Below are positions 50,282 through 58,338 of a DNA stretch of 58,503 nucleotides, piece after piece. The DNA lies in assembly GCA_040754375.1 (NCBI GenBank), contig JBFMCT010000018.1, forward strand, positions 1-58,503, written 5' to 3'. A model generated the notes under the pieces. It searched no databases and was not told where the DNA came from. It saw nothing but the letters and a program-made list of their open reading frames with translations. Made by a program: the position numbers and the translations under genes. How positions within the stretch are numbered: the stretch's first letter is position 1; each line of letters begins with the position of its first letter. Source of the stretch: Actinomycetota bacterium (GTDB lineage: Bacteria; Actinomycetota; Acidimicrobiia; Acidimicrobiales; AC-14).

Positions 50282-50686
50282 GTGCTCGCCAGCTCTGTGC
50301 GCGCGTGCCGTTGGTACAGGGCGGAGGAGGGGACGGCAACTCTGCCGCTGGTGCTCGCCGTCCCGGCCATGCTGGCGCTTGTCCTGGGTGGAGTGCAGTT
50401 GGCGCTATGGCTCCACCTCCAGCACGTGGTCACCGCCGCCGCCCAGGAGGGCCTCGTCGCGGCCAGGGTGGAGACCGGCACGGCCGTAGCGGGAGAGGAG
50501 CGGGCGTGGCTGTTCCTGGAGCAGTTGGCACCGCCGCTGCTCAAGGATCCGTCGGTCGTCGCCACCGCCGGCCCCGAGGTGGCCCGGGTAGTGGTCCGGG
50601 CCCGGGTGGCCGAGGTCGTGCCCGGGCTGCGCCTCGAGGTCCGGGCCACGGCCGAAGGCGTACGGGAGCGGTTCCGGGGGCCGTGA
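50282..50686 (+). CDS. TadE-like minor pilin
   Basis: 134 aa from GTG 50282. RAEEGTATLPLVLAVPAMLALVLGG, then LALWLHLQHVVTAAAQEG matches the TadE N-terminus with its single membrane helix and a helical extension. The outer domain is small. It overlaps the next gene by one base (TGATG). Confidence 0.82.
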   Translation: MLASSVRACRWYRAEEGTATLPLVLAVPAMLALVLGGVQLALWLHLQHVVTAAAQEGLVAARVETGTAVAGEERAWLFLEQLAPPLLKDPSVVATAGPEVARVVVRARVAEVVPGLRLEVRATAEGVRERFRGP

Positions 50687-51093
50687 TGAACGCGGAGCGC
50701 GGCAACGCAACGCTCGAGCTGGTGACGATCACCGTGCCGTTCCTCGCCGTGGTCATGTTCGTCGTGCTGGCCGGGCGGATGGTCGCGGCCCAGGGCACGC
50801 TCGACGGCGCGGCTCGCGCCGGCGCCCGGGCCGCAGCCGCGGCGCGCGCTGGTACGGAAGCGGATGAGGCGGCTCGGCGAGCCGTGGCGGCCGACGTGGA
50901 GGGCTCCAAGGTGGGCTGCGAGCGGTTGGAGGTCGACGTCGACACTTCTGACTTCCGCGCTGGCGGCACCGTCCGCGTGGCGCTTACCTGCGACCTGGCC
51001 GTCGCCGACCTTTCGCCGCTACCCCTACCGGGGACACGCACCGTCACCTCCCGTTCGATCGCGGTGGTCGACGTCCATCGAGGTATGCAATGA
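50686..51093 (+). CDS. TadE-like minor pilin (second copy)
   Basis: 135 aa from ATG 50686. ERGNATLELVTITVPFLAVVMFVV, then AGRMVAAQGTLDGAARAGARAAA is a TadE-type hydrophobic segment and helix, followed by a small domain with two Cys (GCERLEVDV, VALTCDLAVADL) that could form a disulfide. Confidence 0.82.
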   Translation: MNAERGNATLELVTITVPFLAVVMFVVLAGRMVAAQGTLDGAARAGARAAAAARAGTEADEAARRAVAADVEGSKVGCERLEVDVDTSDFRAGGTVRVALTCDLAVADLSPLPLPGTRTVTSRSIAVVDVHRGMQ

Positions 51094-51506
51094 GGCGGCG
51101 GTCCGAGGCCGGCACGGTCACGCTCTTCATGGTGCTGATGGTGCCGGTCCTGCTGATCGGCCTCGGCGGGCTCGTGTTCGACGGCGGCCGCGTCCTGGTG
51201 GCCAAGCGAGAAGCCCTGAACGCTGCCCAGCAGGCAGCTCGGGCCGGCGCCCAGGGGGTGGCCACCGAGGACCTTCGTGCTGGCGCCACCGGTCCCCAGC
51301 GGCTCGACCCGGGCCGGGCGCGTGCCCGTGCTTTGGCCCACCTCGACCAGCTCGGCCACGTCGGCAGCGTGGACGTCGATGGCGAGGTGGTGAGGGTGAC
51401 AGTCACGGTTAGGCGCACCGCCCGGCTCCTGCCCTTGGGGACCACCGAGGTCAGCGCCACGGCCGAGGCCCGGAACGTGCGCGGCGTCCTGGGGGCCGAG
51501 ACATGA
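51090..51506 (+). CDS. TadG-like pilus-assembly protein
   Basis: 138 aa from ATG 51090. RRRSEAGTVTLFMVLMVPVLLIGLGGLVFDGGRVLVAKREALNAAQQAARAGAQ is the N-terminal TadG signature; the long C-terminal vWA domain of large TadG proteins is absent, so this is a short form. Its stop overlaps the LysM-BTAD gene by four bases. Confidence 0.8.
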   Translation: MRRRSEAGTVTLFMVLMVPVLLIGLGGLVFDGGRVLVAKREALNAAQQAARAGAQGVATEDLRAGATGPQRLDPGRARARALAHLDQLGHVGSVDVDGEVVRVTVTVRRTARLLPLGTTEVSATAEARNVRGVLGAET

Positions 51507-54394
51507 GGGCGAACGTGGCGTTGCGGGCCGCATGGGCCGTGCTGGCGCTGGCCGCCCTGTTGGTCGGCGTCCCGGTACTCCTGTGGTTGGTCGCGGGCTG
51601 GCCGCTTCCCCGACGCGTCCCCTCGTGGTCGGAGGTCAGCGGCGCCATCTCCGAGGGCTACGTGCCGAGCCGGTTCTGGGTGGGCGCGGCGGCGACCGTG
51701 AGCTGGCTGGCGTGGGCCCAGCTCACGACCGCGGTCGTCGTCGAGACGGTGGCGACCGTCGCCCGGCGCGACACGCCTCGTCTGCTGGGGGTGATCGGGC
51801 CGGCCCGTGATGCCGCCCGGCGCCTGGTGGGCTCCGTTGCTTTGATCGGCATGCTGTCCGCTCCCCGGCTGGCGGGGGCCCACCAGTTACCCCCGCCACT
51901 ACCCGGCCCCAGCGTGGCGGCCCTCGTCGTCGGGGGGCCGACGACGCCAGCAGCGGGACCAGCGGCTAACGCCGCTCCGCGCTACGTCGTCCAGCCCTGG
52001 GAGCAGACCCGTGACTGCCTGTGGAACATCGCCGAGCGCCACCTGGGCGACGGGATGCGCTGGCGGGAGGTGTTCGAGATGAACCGCGGCCGGCCTCAGC
52101 CCGGCGGCGGTGCGCTCGTCGACCCTCAGCTCATCAGGCCGGGCTGGGTATTGGTCCTGCCAGCCGATGCCTCCGGGCTCGATGGCCAGGAGGCGGATTC
52201 CTCGTCGGATGCTTCTCCACTGCTGGCGCCCGAGCCCGAACCGCAGGCCCAGCCCGCGACCACCACGACCGCGCCCTCATCGTCGACCTCCACGCCGACC
52301 TCGACCTCGACGACGAGCTCGACGACGAGCACCGTCGCCCCGGTCCCGGCGACACCGCCCCTGGCGTCTTCGCCGCCGTCAGGGAGTGTCGTCCCATCGT
52401 CGGCTGGGCCGGGCGCAAACCCAGGTTCCTCGGGCCCCCGGCCGGGCGCTGACAACCACACGGCCACGCCGGCGGCTGCCGCCTTGATGGTGGGCCTGCC
52501 GGTGTTCGCAATCGGAGGGCTGGTCGCCGCCCTCAACCGCCGCCGCCGCCGCCAACTGGCCCGGCACCGCCCCGGGCGTGGGGTGGTGCGGCCCGACCCG
52601 AGGTTGGAGCCACTGGAACGCCGGCTTCGGGCCATCGGTGAGGACGAGGCCTCGGCGTGGGTCGACGCCAGCCTCCGGGCCTTGACCGCGGCCTTGCGTG
52701 CCGCCCCGCACCTAGCCCGCCCCGATGTGGTGTGCCTGCGAGCCGGGTCCATGGGCCTAGAGCTGCTCCTGGGCTCCCCGGCTCCCGTGGCGCCCGATGG
52801 GTTCGAGGTCTCGGACAACGGCTACCTGTGGCGGCTGGCCCCGGGCACTGACCTGGCCGAGCTGAAGGCACAGGGGAAGGGCTGCCCGCCGGCGGCACCG
52901 GCGCTGGTGAGCCTCGGAACGTCCCCGGAGGGCCCGGTCCTCGTCAACCTTGAGGAATTGGGCGTCCTGAGCGTCGAGGGCGACCACCGGCGGGTTGGGA
53001 CGTTCCTCGCCGGGGTGGCCCTGGAACTGGCCAGCGCCTCGTGGGCGGAGGGCGTCGACCTAGCGGTGGTGGGCGTGGCCGAGGCGCTTGGGGGCACCGA
53101 GGACGTCCGGGTGAGCGAGGACGCCGGGGCTCTGGTCGCCGAGCTCGGCTCCCAAGCGGCGGCCACCCGGCGCGACCTGGGCGACGGGGGCTCGGTGTTC
53201 GAGGTGCGCACCGCCGCCGGCGCCAGCGAGTGGGCCCTGCCCACGGTGGCGGTGATGACGAGCGGAGGGGACGCCGCAGGCGCGCTGGGGGGCAAGGCGA
53301 TCGGTGCCGCTGGGGTGGCCGTCGTGGCCCGAGGCCCGGTGCCCGGTGCCCGGTGGCGCCTCAGCGTGCTGTCCGACGGCACGGCTCGCCTGGAGCCGCT
53401 GGGCCTCGACGTGGTGGCCACGGGGATCGAGCAGGGTGTCGACGTCGACCTGGGCGACCTGGACGGCGAGGCCATCGAGGGTGCCACCGACCTGCTGGCG
53501 GCGGCGTCCGACGAGAGCGACGTGGCACCCCTCGTGGAGCTCGCCACTAGGGCGCGACCGGGCCCGCTGAGGGTGGTCTCCGACGACCATCCGCGGGTGT
53601 GGGTTGCGGTGCTCGGCGCGGTCGAGGTCACCGGCTGGGAGCGCCCGATCCACGACCGGCGCAAGTTCGCCGAGGTCGTTGCGTACCTGGCCCTGCACCC
53701 CGGGCGGGTGTCGGGCGAGCGGGTCCGGGCCGCCGTGTGGGGCGACCAGGAGGTGACCGACCAGAGCTTCACCCAGGCGATGTCCCGCCTGCGCCGCCAC
53801 CTGGGCAGCGACGCCGACGGCAAGCGCCACCTTCCCGAGGCGGTCAATCGGGCCTACGGCCTCGGCCCGGGCGTGGGCTGCGACTGGTCCCGCTTCTGCG
53901 CCCTGGTCGCGGCGGCCGAGGCGGCGTCGGGGCCCGGGCAGATCACCCTGTACCGCGAGGCGCTGGCCCTGGTGCGAGGCGAGCCGTTCTCCGACGTGGT
54001 GAGCGGCACCTACGTGTGGGCCTACAGCGAGGGCCTGGTCTACGAGATGCAGGTGGCCATCACCCGGGCGGAGGACACCTTGGCGGCTAAGGCCCTGGCC
54101 GCCGGGGACGCCACCACCGCCGAGTGGGCCACCCGCCAGGGCCGGCTCGGCACCCCGGCCCAACTGGCCTTGTTCGACTGGGACATGCGGGCCGCCCACC
54201 AGCGCCGGGACCCGGAGGGCTTGCAGCAGGCATTCCAGGCCCGCTGCCAGGCCGAACAGGCTCTCGACCCTATGGCCGGTGTTGACCCCGACGCCGCCGC
54301 GCTCTACGACGAGCTGCTGGCCGACCTTGGCCGCCGGCGCCGTCCGGCCCCAGAGGGTGAACGGGCGGCCGCCGGAGGACGAAGGGACGGCTGA
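51503..54394 (+). CDS. Membrane LysM-BTAD protein at the end of the Tad operon
   Basis: 963 aa. N-terminal hydrophobic segments at about residues 10-30, 50-75 and 100-125; a LysM-like domain at about 160-216 (WNIAERHLGDGMRWREVFEMN, IRPGWVLVLP); a Pro/Ser/Thr-rich linker at 233-326 with ST repeats; a membrane helix at 326-345 followed by RRRRRR; a large middle region to about 690; then a winged helix (RKFAEVVAYLALHPGRVSG, SFTQAMSRLRRHLG) and a BTAD helical domain at about 790-940. SARP-type BTAD proteins are normally soluble; joining one to LysM and membrane helices suggests a regulator that reads the cell wall. Function not established. Confidence 0.85.
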   Translation: MRANVALRAAWAVLALAALLVGVPVLLWLVAGWPLPRRVPSWSEVSGAISEGYVPSRFWVGAAATVSWLAWAQLTTAVVVETVATVARRDTPRLLGVIGPARDAARRLVGSVALIGMLSAPRLAGAHQLPPPLPGPSVAALVVGGPTTPAAGPAANAAPRYVVQPWEQTRDCLWNIAERHLGDGMRWREVFEMNRGRPQPGGGALVDPQLIRPGWVLVLPADASGLDGQEADSSSDASPLLAPEPEPQAQPATTTTAPSSSTSTPTSTSTTSSTTSTVAPVPATPPLASSPPSGSVVPSSAGPGANPGSSGPRPGADNHTATPAAAALMVGLPVFAIGGLVAALNRRRRRQLARHRPGRGVVRPDPRLEPLERRLRAIGEDEASAWVDASLRALTAALRAAPHLARPDVVCLRAGSMGLELLLGSPAPVAPDGFEVSDNGYLWRLAPGTDLAELKAQGKGCPPAAPALVSLGTSPEGPVLVNLEELGVLSVEGDHRRVGTFLAGVALELASASWAEGVDLAVVGVAEALGGTEDVRVSEDAGALVAELGSQAAATRRDLGDGGSVFEVRTAAGASEWALPTVAVMTSGGDAAGALGGKAIGAAGVAVVARGPVPGARWRLSVLSDGTARLEPLGLDVVATGIEQGVDVDLGDLDGEAIEGATDLLAAASDESDVAPLVELATRARPGPLRVVSDDHPRVWVAVLGAVEVTGWERPIHDRRKFAEVVAYLALHPGRVSGERVRAAVWGDQEVTDQSFTQAMSRLRRHLGSDADGKRHLPEAVNRAYGLGPGVGCDWSRFCALVAAAEAASGPGQITLYREALALVRGEPFSDVVSGTYVWAYSEGLVYEMQVAITRAEDTLAAKALAAGDATTAEWATRQGRLGTPAQLALFDWDMRAAHQRRDPEGLQQAFQARCQAEQALDPMAGVDPDAAALYDELLADLGRRRRPAPEGERAAAGGRRDG

Positions 54395-54789
54395 TGCGAC
54401 CGAAACCCGGCCGACGTCCGTGGACGGGTTGGCCCGGGCAGGATGGGGAGGTCATGCTGCCTCCGGGCTGCGTACCCGACGACTGGATCAGCCCGGTCGT
54501 CCGGGACTGGTTCCCCGGCGAGGTCTGGGGCCCGCTCAGCCCCTACTTCGAGCGCACCGACTGCCAGGTCTTCGTCGAGGCCCAGCGCTACCCCGACCTT
54601 GTCGAACGCTTTCCCGACGAGGCACCGCTCTACGAGCAGGGCTACGTCTGGACCATCTCCTACGGCCCCAACTGCATCGCCGGCGAGCGCGGCCACCACC
54701 ACCTGAGCGTCCTACGCGCCATGAGCCCCCAACGCTTCCACGCCGCTCGCACTGCGGGCTGCGACCGTGACGATCACGCCGGTGCCTGA
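54394..54789 (+). CDS. Hypothetical protein
   Basis: 131 aa from ATG 54394, overlapping the LysM-BTAD stop by one base. Trp/Pro/Asp-rich, with CVPDDWISPVVRDWFPGEVWGPLSPYFERTDCQVF and YVWTISYGPNCIAG. No membrane segment or family recognised. Last gene of the operon. Confidence 0.55.
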   Translation: MRPKPGRRPWTGWPGQDGEVMLPPGCVPDDWISPVVRDWFPGEVWGPLSPYFERTDCQVFVEAQRYPDLVERFPDEAPLYEQGYVWTISYGPNCIAGERGHHHLSVLRAMSPQRFHAARTAGCDRDDHAGA

Positions 54790-55175
54790 CGTCCGGCGAC
54801 TGCGGTGGCCGGTCGCCTCCGTGAGGGCAACGTGAGGGCACCAACCCGGCGAACGTTATCGAGCGACCGAGCCGCCCGGGTTCGCCGGCTCTAGCGCGGG
54901 GTGCTTCCCACGAGTTAGCTACTACGCCCTTTCAGATTCCAAACGCAATCCTTTCCGTGACATTCAGATCCTTGGCATCGGCTCACCCAAGGCGGTTGAC
55001 TGTCTTCTGAAGGGCCGAGAAGGATTAGCTGTTTCGCTCGGCCCTCACCGAGCGTTGCCGCTATAGCTACTTCTGCGCGGCCTGTCGCTCGTGGCATCGA
55101 GGCGGGACCACTAAGTGGTAGCAGTGCCTCATTGAGTTCACACAAGTTGTCGCATGGCTGTGGTAACGTTGTGGC
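54790..55175. other. Intergenic region with lower GC
   Basis: About 386 bp. GC falls sharply here, marking the edge of the Tad operon. It contains TAACGT (55164-55169) six bases before ATG 55176. No gene is supported; a minus-strand open frame at 54915-55145 lacks any recognisable feature. Confidence 0.5.
55164..55169 (+). promoter_or_regulatory. -10 element (TAACGT) of the antitoxin gene
   Basis: TAACGT, then TGTGGC, then ATG 55176: a leaderless start. Confidence 0.5.
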
Positions 55176-55865
55176 ATGCCTGGCGGTACGACCATCGATG
55201 TCAGCGGATCAGTTCTCCGGGCGCCTGACTTAGGCACCGGTATCTACACTTTTCCCGAGGCGACAGACATTCTTCGGGGTATTGGGCGGCCACTAACGAG
55301 TCGCCAACTCCGGTATTGGATGACTAGTGGTCTGACCCCATCGTCCTACAGGACCGACGAGGGGACGCCGATTCTCTCCTTCGACGACCTGGTCAGTCTG
55401 GAAGTCGTTGGGCGATTCCGGTCCGTCGGAACCTCGCTACAACGAGTACGACAGCTTGAAGCGGCGCTACGGGATCACTTCCCAGACTTCGAGCGACCTT
55501 TTGCGTACCGGGTCTTCTTCACTGATGGCGCAAGCATCTGGGCGCAGGAGCTGGGTGAGGACGGGCCGATGATCGAGCTTGTCGGCAGACAGAGGAATCA
55601 CTTTGTCTGGCGGCCGGCTATCGAGACGTTCGCAGAACAGATTCGGTACGGTCCCGACTCGCACGCCAGCGGTTGGGATCTGAGTCCATGGGTGGAGATC
55701 GATCCCTCGGTCCAGTTCGGCACCCCGGTCGTGCGAGGCACTCGTGTCCCAGTCAGGACCATCGCTGCGAACCTAAGGGCCGGGACACCGGAAGACGTTG
55801 CCGACTGGTACGGGCTAACCGTCCAGCAAGTCCAGGGAGTGATCGAGTACCTCGCCCTCCACTAA
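55176..55865 (+). CDS. DUF433/HTH antitoxin-like protein
   Basis: 229 aa from ATG 55176. An N-terminal MerR-like HTH (TFPEATDILRGIGRPLTSRQLRYWM and ILSFDDLVSLEVVGRFRSVG) is joined to a C-terminal DUF433 domain (QFGTPVVRGTRVPVRTIAANLRAGTPEDVADWYGLTVQQVQGVIEYL). DUF433 proteins are antitoxins of VapBC-like pairs with PIN-like toxins. GC content and codon use are lower than in the Tad operon, a sign of transfer. The toxin frame begins right after its stop. Confidence 0.85.
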   Translation: MPGGTTIDVSGSVLRAPDLGTGIYTFPEATDILRGIGRPLTSRQLRYWMTSGLTPSSYRTDEGTPILSFDDLVSLEVVGRFRSVGTSLQRVRQLEAALRDHFPDFERPFAYRVFFTDGASIWAQELGEDGPMIELVGRQRNHFVWRPAIETFAEQIRYGPDSHASGWDLSPWVEIDPSVQFGTPVVRGTRVPVRTIAANLRAGTPEDVADWYGLTVQQVQGVIEYLALH

Positions 55866-55896
55866 CTACCCTCGGCGGTATTGCCTCGATGCCAAC

Positions 55897-56310
55897 TTGA
55901 GTTACAAGGTGGCGCAGGCACTCGCGCTTGTGGGCCACCCGATCCTGCACGTCGTGCAGGCCCTTCCGCACAGAGCGGGACCGATCCTTGGGCAGTGCCA
56001 AGCGACGGACGGGGAGATTTCTGAGTGGTGCGCGAAGACAGAGAATGTCTTGATCACAAGCGACAGCGATTTCCGTGGGCGGTGGGTTCGCAGTGGTTTA
56101 CTGGAGAGGCATGGCGTCGAAGTGATCGTCTTCGACAGGGACATTCCCGGGCTGACGGAGCAGCACCGGAGGGTAACCAGGCACCTCCCTTACTGGGAAG
56201 AGACGCTTTCTCGACAGCCCTACAGCCACCGAGTGTGGATTCAGACCAACACACTCGCACCCTCACTCAACGTCGGACGGCAGAAGCGCAAGCGCTCACG
56301 GGTGTCCTGA
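55897..56310 (+). CDS. PIN-like toxin (DUF5615/Mut7-C type), apparent loss of start
   Basis: The coding frame runs from 55843 to 56310 and contains YCLDANLSYKVAQALALVGHPILHV and TENVLITSDSDFRG, typical of PIN-like RNases with Asp residues on the first strand and in the SDSDF motif. No ATG, GTG, TTG or CTG lies in frame before TTG 55897, and starting there would remove the catalytic LDAN Asp. Either the start codon has been lost or the frame is reached by a shift from the antitoxin. Likely decaying. Confidence 0.7.
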   Translation: MSYKVAQALALVGHPILHVVQALPHRAGPILGQCQATDGEISEWCAKTENVLITSDSDFRGRWVRSGLLERHGVEVIVFDRDIPGLTEQHRRVTRHLPYWEETLSRQPYSHRVWIQTNTLAPSLNVGRQKRKRSRVS

Positions 56311-56343
56311 GGTCAGCCTTGTCTCAGACTTCTTAGCGAACAC

Positions 56344-57600
56344 GTGCCACACAGTTACAAGCTGTTCCTGCAATGGCACACACGGAGGGGAGCGAGCCGG
56401 GGCCATCCCTGGCGACGCCAGCGAGGGGCGACGGGGGACGCCCAGCCTTGGCATCAGGCTTGTTGCCTCGGGACCCCACCTTGCCCGCCGCGCCTCCGGA
56501 AACCGACGAAGCAGCAAGTCCCTGGCGGCAGATGCGATCATCGGGGGGTGTTACGAGGTCCCCCGGACAGCTTCAGCGAATCGAGTGGCCGCCTGCTCTT
56601 GGTCCAATACCCGCTGCCATCAGCGCTCGGTGTCCAGCTGGACGTCCTCGGGACGGCCACAACGACACAAGTCATGGGCCGGCGTGCTGTAGTGCATGTT
56701 CCGCGTCTCCAACTAGGTGGTCCTGTTCTGCGCCAGCCCGCCGTCCTCGATGCCGTCACCACCGAACCGGAGTACACCGACTACTCCTACGACCCCGATG
56801 AAGACGACCGGCCCGAGTCACCTTGGGGTTACCCGACGTCATGGGGAGTTCGGGAGACAACCGCCTTGGGCGTTACTCAGGTCGTACTGGCGGTTGAGCA
56901 GTTGCCTGATGAGAGGACCGACGACGTCGTCTCCTCCGCGTTAGGCGCCCTTCCAGCCTGGTTTTCCGTTCTCAAGGACTGGTGTGAGGCCACGACTGGA
57001 CAGGATCTCGACTACGTCGCTCCTCGACAGAGAGTAACGCTCGAAGGCGGGCGGTGGGCATGTTGGGCTGACGGCGAGGCTCTACGCGTTCCAACACGAG
57101 TTACAGCGGATCTTGCCTATGGCGAGCCGCTTTCGGCTACGCAGTGGCGACGGCTGCTTGAACTAGTTCACAATGGCGAGCGCCCAGGCGTCGAACACCT
57201 CCTTCTACGGGACTCGCGTGCTGCGCACGCGCGCCATGACTATCGGCGCGCTGTCATTGATGGGGGAACAGCATTGGAGGTCGGCCTACATGCCGTACTT
57301 CTGCGAGCCCACAACGCAAGCCCTAGTCCCGTCGGGGAAGAACTCATCCGGCAATCTCGTCGCTGGACACTAGGGACCCTTCGTAATGTGGTGGACCGTC
57401 TAAGACTTCTGCCCGTGGTCGTGGGCGAGGACCTCGTACACTTGCGCAATGCAGTGATCCACAAGTCCGCTAAGACGCCCGACGAAGGGGAGTCGGAGGC
57501 GATGCTCGTTGCGGCCACTACCGTCGTCGGATTCGTATCTCCACTGAGCCTTGCTGCGGTTCGCACCGCCGCTCCACGCAACAGTGTAGAGCCAGAATGA
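56344..57600 (+). CDS. Hypothetical protein with HEPN-like C-terminus
   Basis: Up to 418 aa; the GTG at 56344 gives an Arg/Pro/Cys-rich start that may not be real, and GTG 56548 is a better candidate. The C-terminal region (ARHDYRRAVIDGGTALEVGLHAVL, then EDLVHLRNAVIHKSAKTPDEGES) has an Rx4H motif (RNAVIH) and helical spacing like HEPN ribonuclease domains. GC is lower than in the chromosome. Its place beside a toxin-antitoxin pair in element DNA suggests a defence or toxin role, which is inference. Confidence 0.6.
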   Translation: MPHSYKLFLQWHTRRGASRGHPWRRQRGATGDAQPWHQACCLGTPPCPPRLRKPTKQQVPGGRCDHRGVLRGPPDSFSESSGRLLLVQYPLPSALGVQLDVLGTATTTQVMGRRAVVHVPRLQLGGPVLRQPAVLDAVTTEPEYTDYSYDPDEDDRPESPWGYPTSWGVRETTALGVTQVVLAVEQLPDERTDDVVSSALGALPAWFSVLKDWCEATTGQDLDYVAPRQRVTLEGGRWACWADGEALRVPTRVTADLAYGEPLSATQWRRLLELVHNGERPGVEHLLLRDSRAAHARHDYRRAVIDGGTALEVGLHAVLLRAHNASPSPVGEELIRQSRRWTLGTLRNVVDRLRLLPVVVGEDLVHLRNAVIHKSAKTPDEGESEAMLVAATTVVGFVSPLSLAAVRTAAPRNSVEPE

Positions 57601-57853
57601 CGGCTTACTTCACATCGCGTGACCGGCTGCGAGTCTCAGTGAAGTCGGATGTCACTCGACGCCGGTACACCCCCTGAACAGGTTCGGAGATCCTTCCATG
57701 GCGAGAGAGCCTCGCTGGCGGGCTGCTGGCCAGCACCTGCAGAACGGCACCAGTGCAGCGCGAGGGAAGGCTCGGGCAACGATGACGAGCGGCCTCCGGG
57801 GCGATCTCGGGCGGCGATCGCGCGCCGCCCCTCGCCGAAAGTCAGGCGTCAGC
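57601..57853. other. Intergenic region before the IS21 end
   Basis: No gene is supported. The sequence returns to high GC towards the IS end. Confidence 0.4.
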
Positions 57854-57925
57854 TGCGCAATCCGGCGAAAGCGGACGCCCGTTCCGGCTGAAAGCGGACA
57901 CCCGTTCCGGTTGATTCCGGACACG
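57854..57925. mobile_element. Terminal region of an IS21-family element
   Basis: Imperfect repeats of CCGGCGAAAGCGGACGCC at 57862-57883, 57884-57906 and partly 57907-57924 resemble the multiple terminal repeats of IS21 elements. The istB fragment lies inward at 58339. The likely boundary is TGCGCAATCCGG near 57854; the other end is outside the window, so target duplication cannot be checked. Confidence 0.65.
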
Positions 57926-57962
57926 GTCGGGGACGTCGCCAGTGACGTTGGGTGATGGTAGA

Positions 57963-58280
57963 TCAGCTGTCGGCGACCACCTCCTCGCCCAGGAGCTCGC
58001 TGACGGCGACGGGCTCATCACAACTCGGGCAGCAGCCCCCGAGGCCGATGCGGCGCATGAACGTCGAGCAGTCCTCGCACCGTTGCTCGCCGACGGCCCG
58101 GGCGCCGCACCCGTCGCACTCGTAGACGGTGACGGGGCGCCGGGGCCGGGCGGTGGGGACCGTGACCGAGGGACGCTCGCCGTCCCGGCGGCGCCGGTAT
58201 GCGGCGGCCCGGCAGGCGTCGGAGCAGAACCTCCGGCGGCCGGCGGGCGTGAACGGGAGACCGCAGACCGGGCAGGTCAT
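57963..58280 (-). CDS. Zinc-ribbon protein at the end of the IS21 element
   Basis: 105 aa from ATG 58280. CPVCGLPFTPAGRRRFCSDACRAAAYRRRR, YECDGCGARAVGEQRCEDC and CCPSCDE give three Cys-pair zinc knuckles. It lies just downstream of istB and inside the IS end, so it may be a passenger or accessory gene. Confidence 0.75.
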   Translation of the reverse strand: MTCPVCGLPFTPAGRRRFCSDACRAAAYRRRRDGERPSVTVPTARPRRPVTVYECDGCGARAVGEQRCEDCSTFMRRIGLGGCCPSCDEPVAVSELLGEEVVADS

Positions 58281-58338
58281 CGTGACGCCATCGTGACAGG
58301 ACGGGGATCGGGGACGGGAACGCCGTGGACGGGGCAGC

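Noticed and set aside
57862-57924. CRISPR-like repeats
   Set aside because: Contiguous 22-23-bp units next to istB fit IS21 terminal repeats; there are no spacers.
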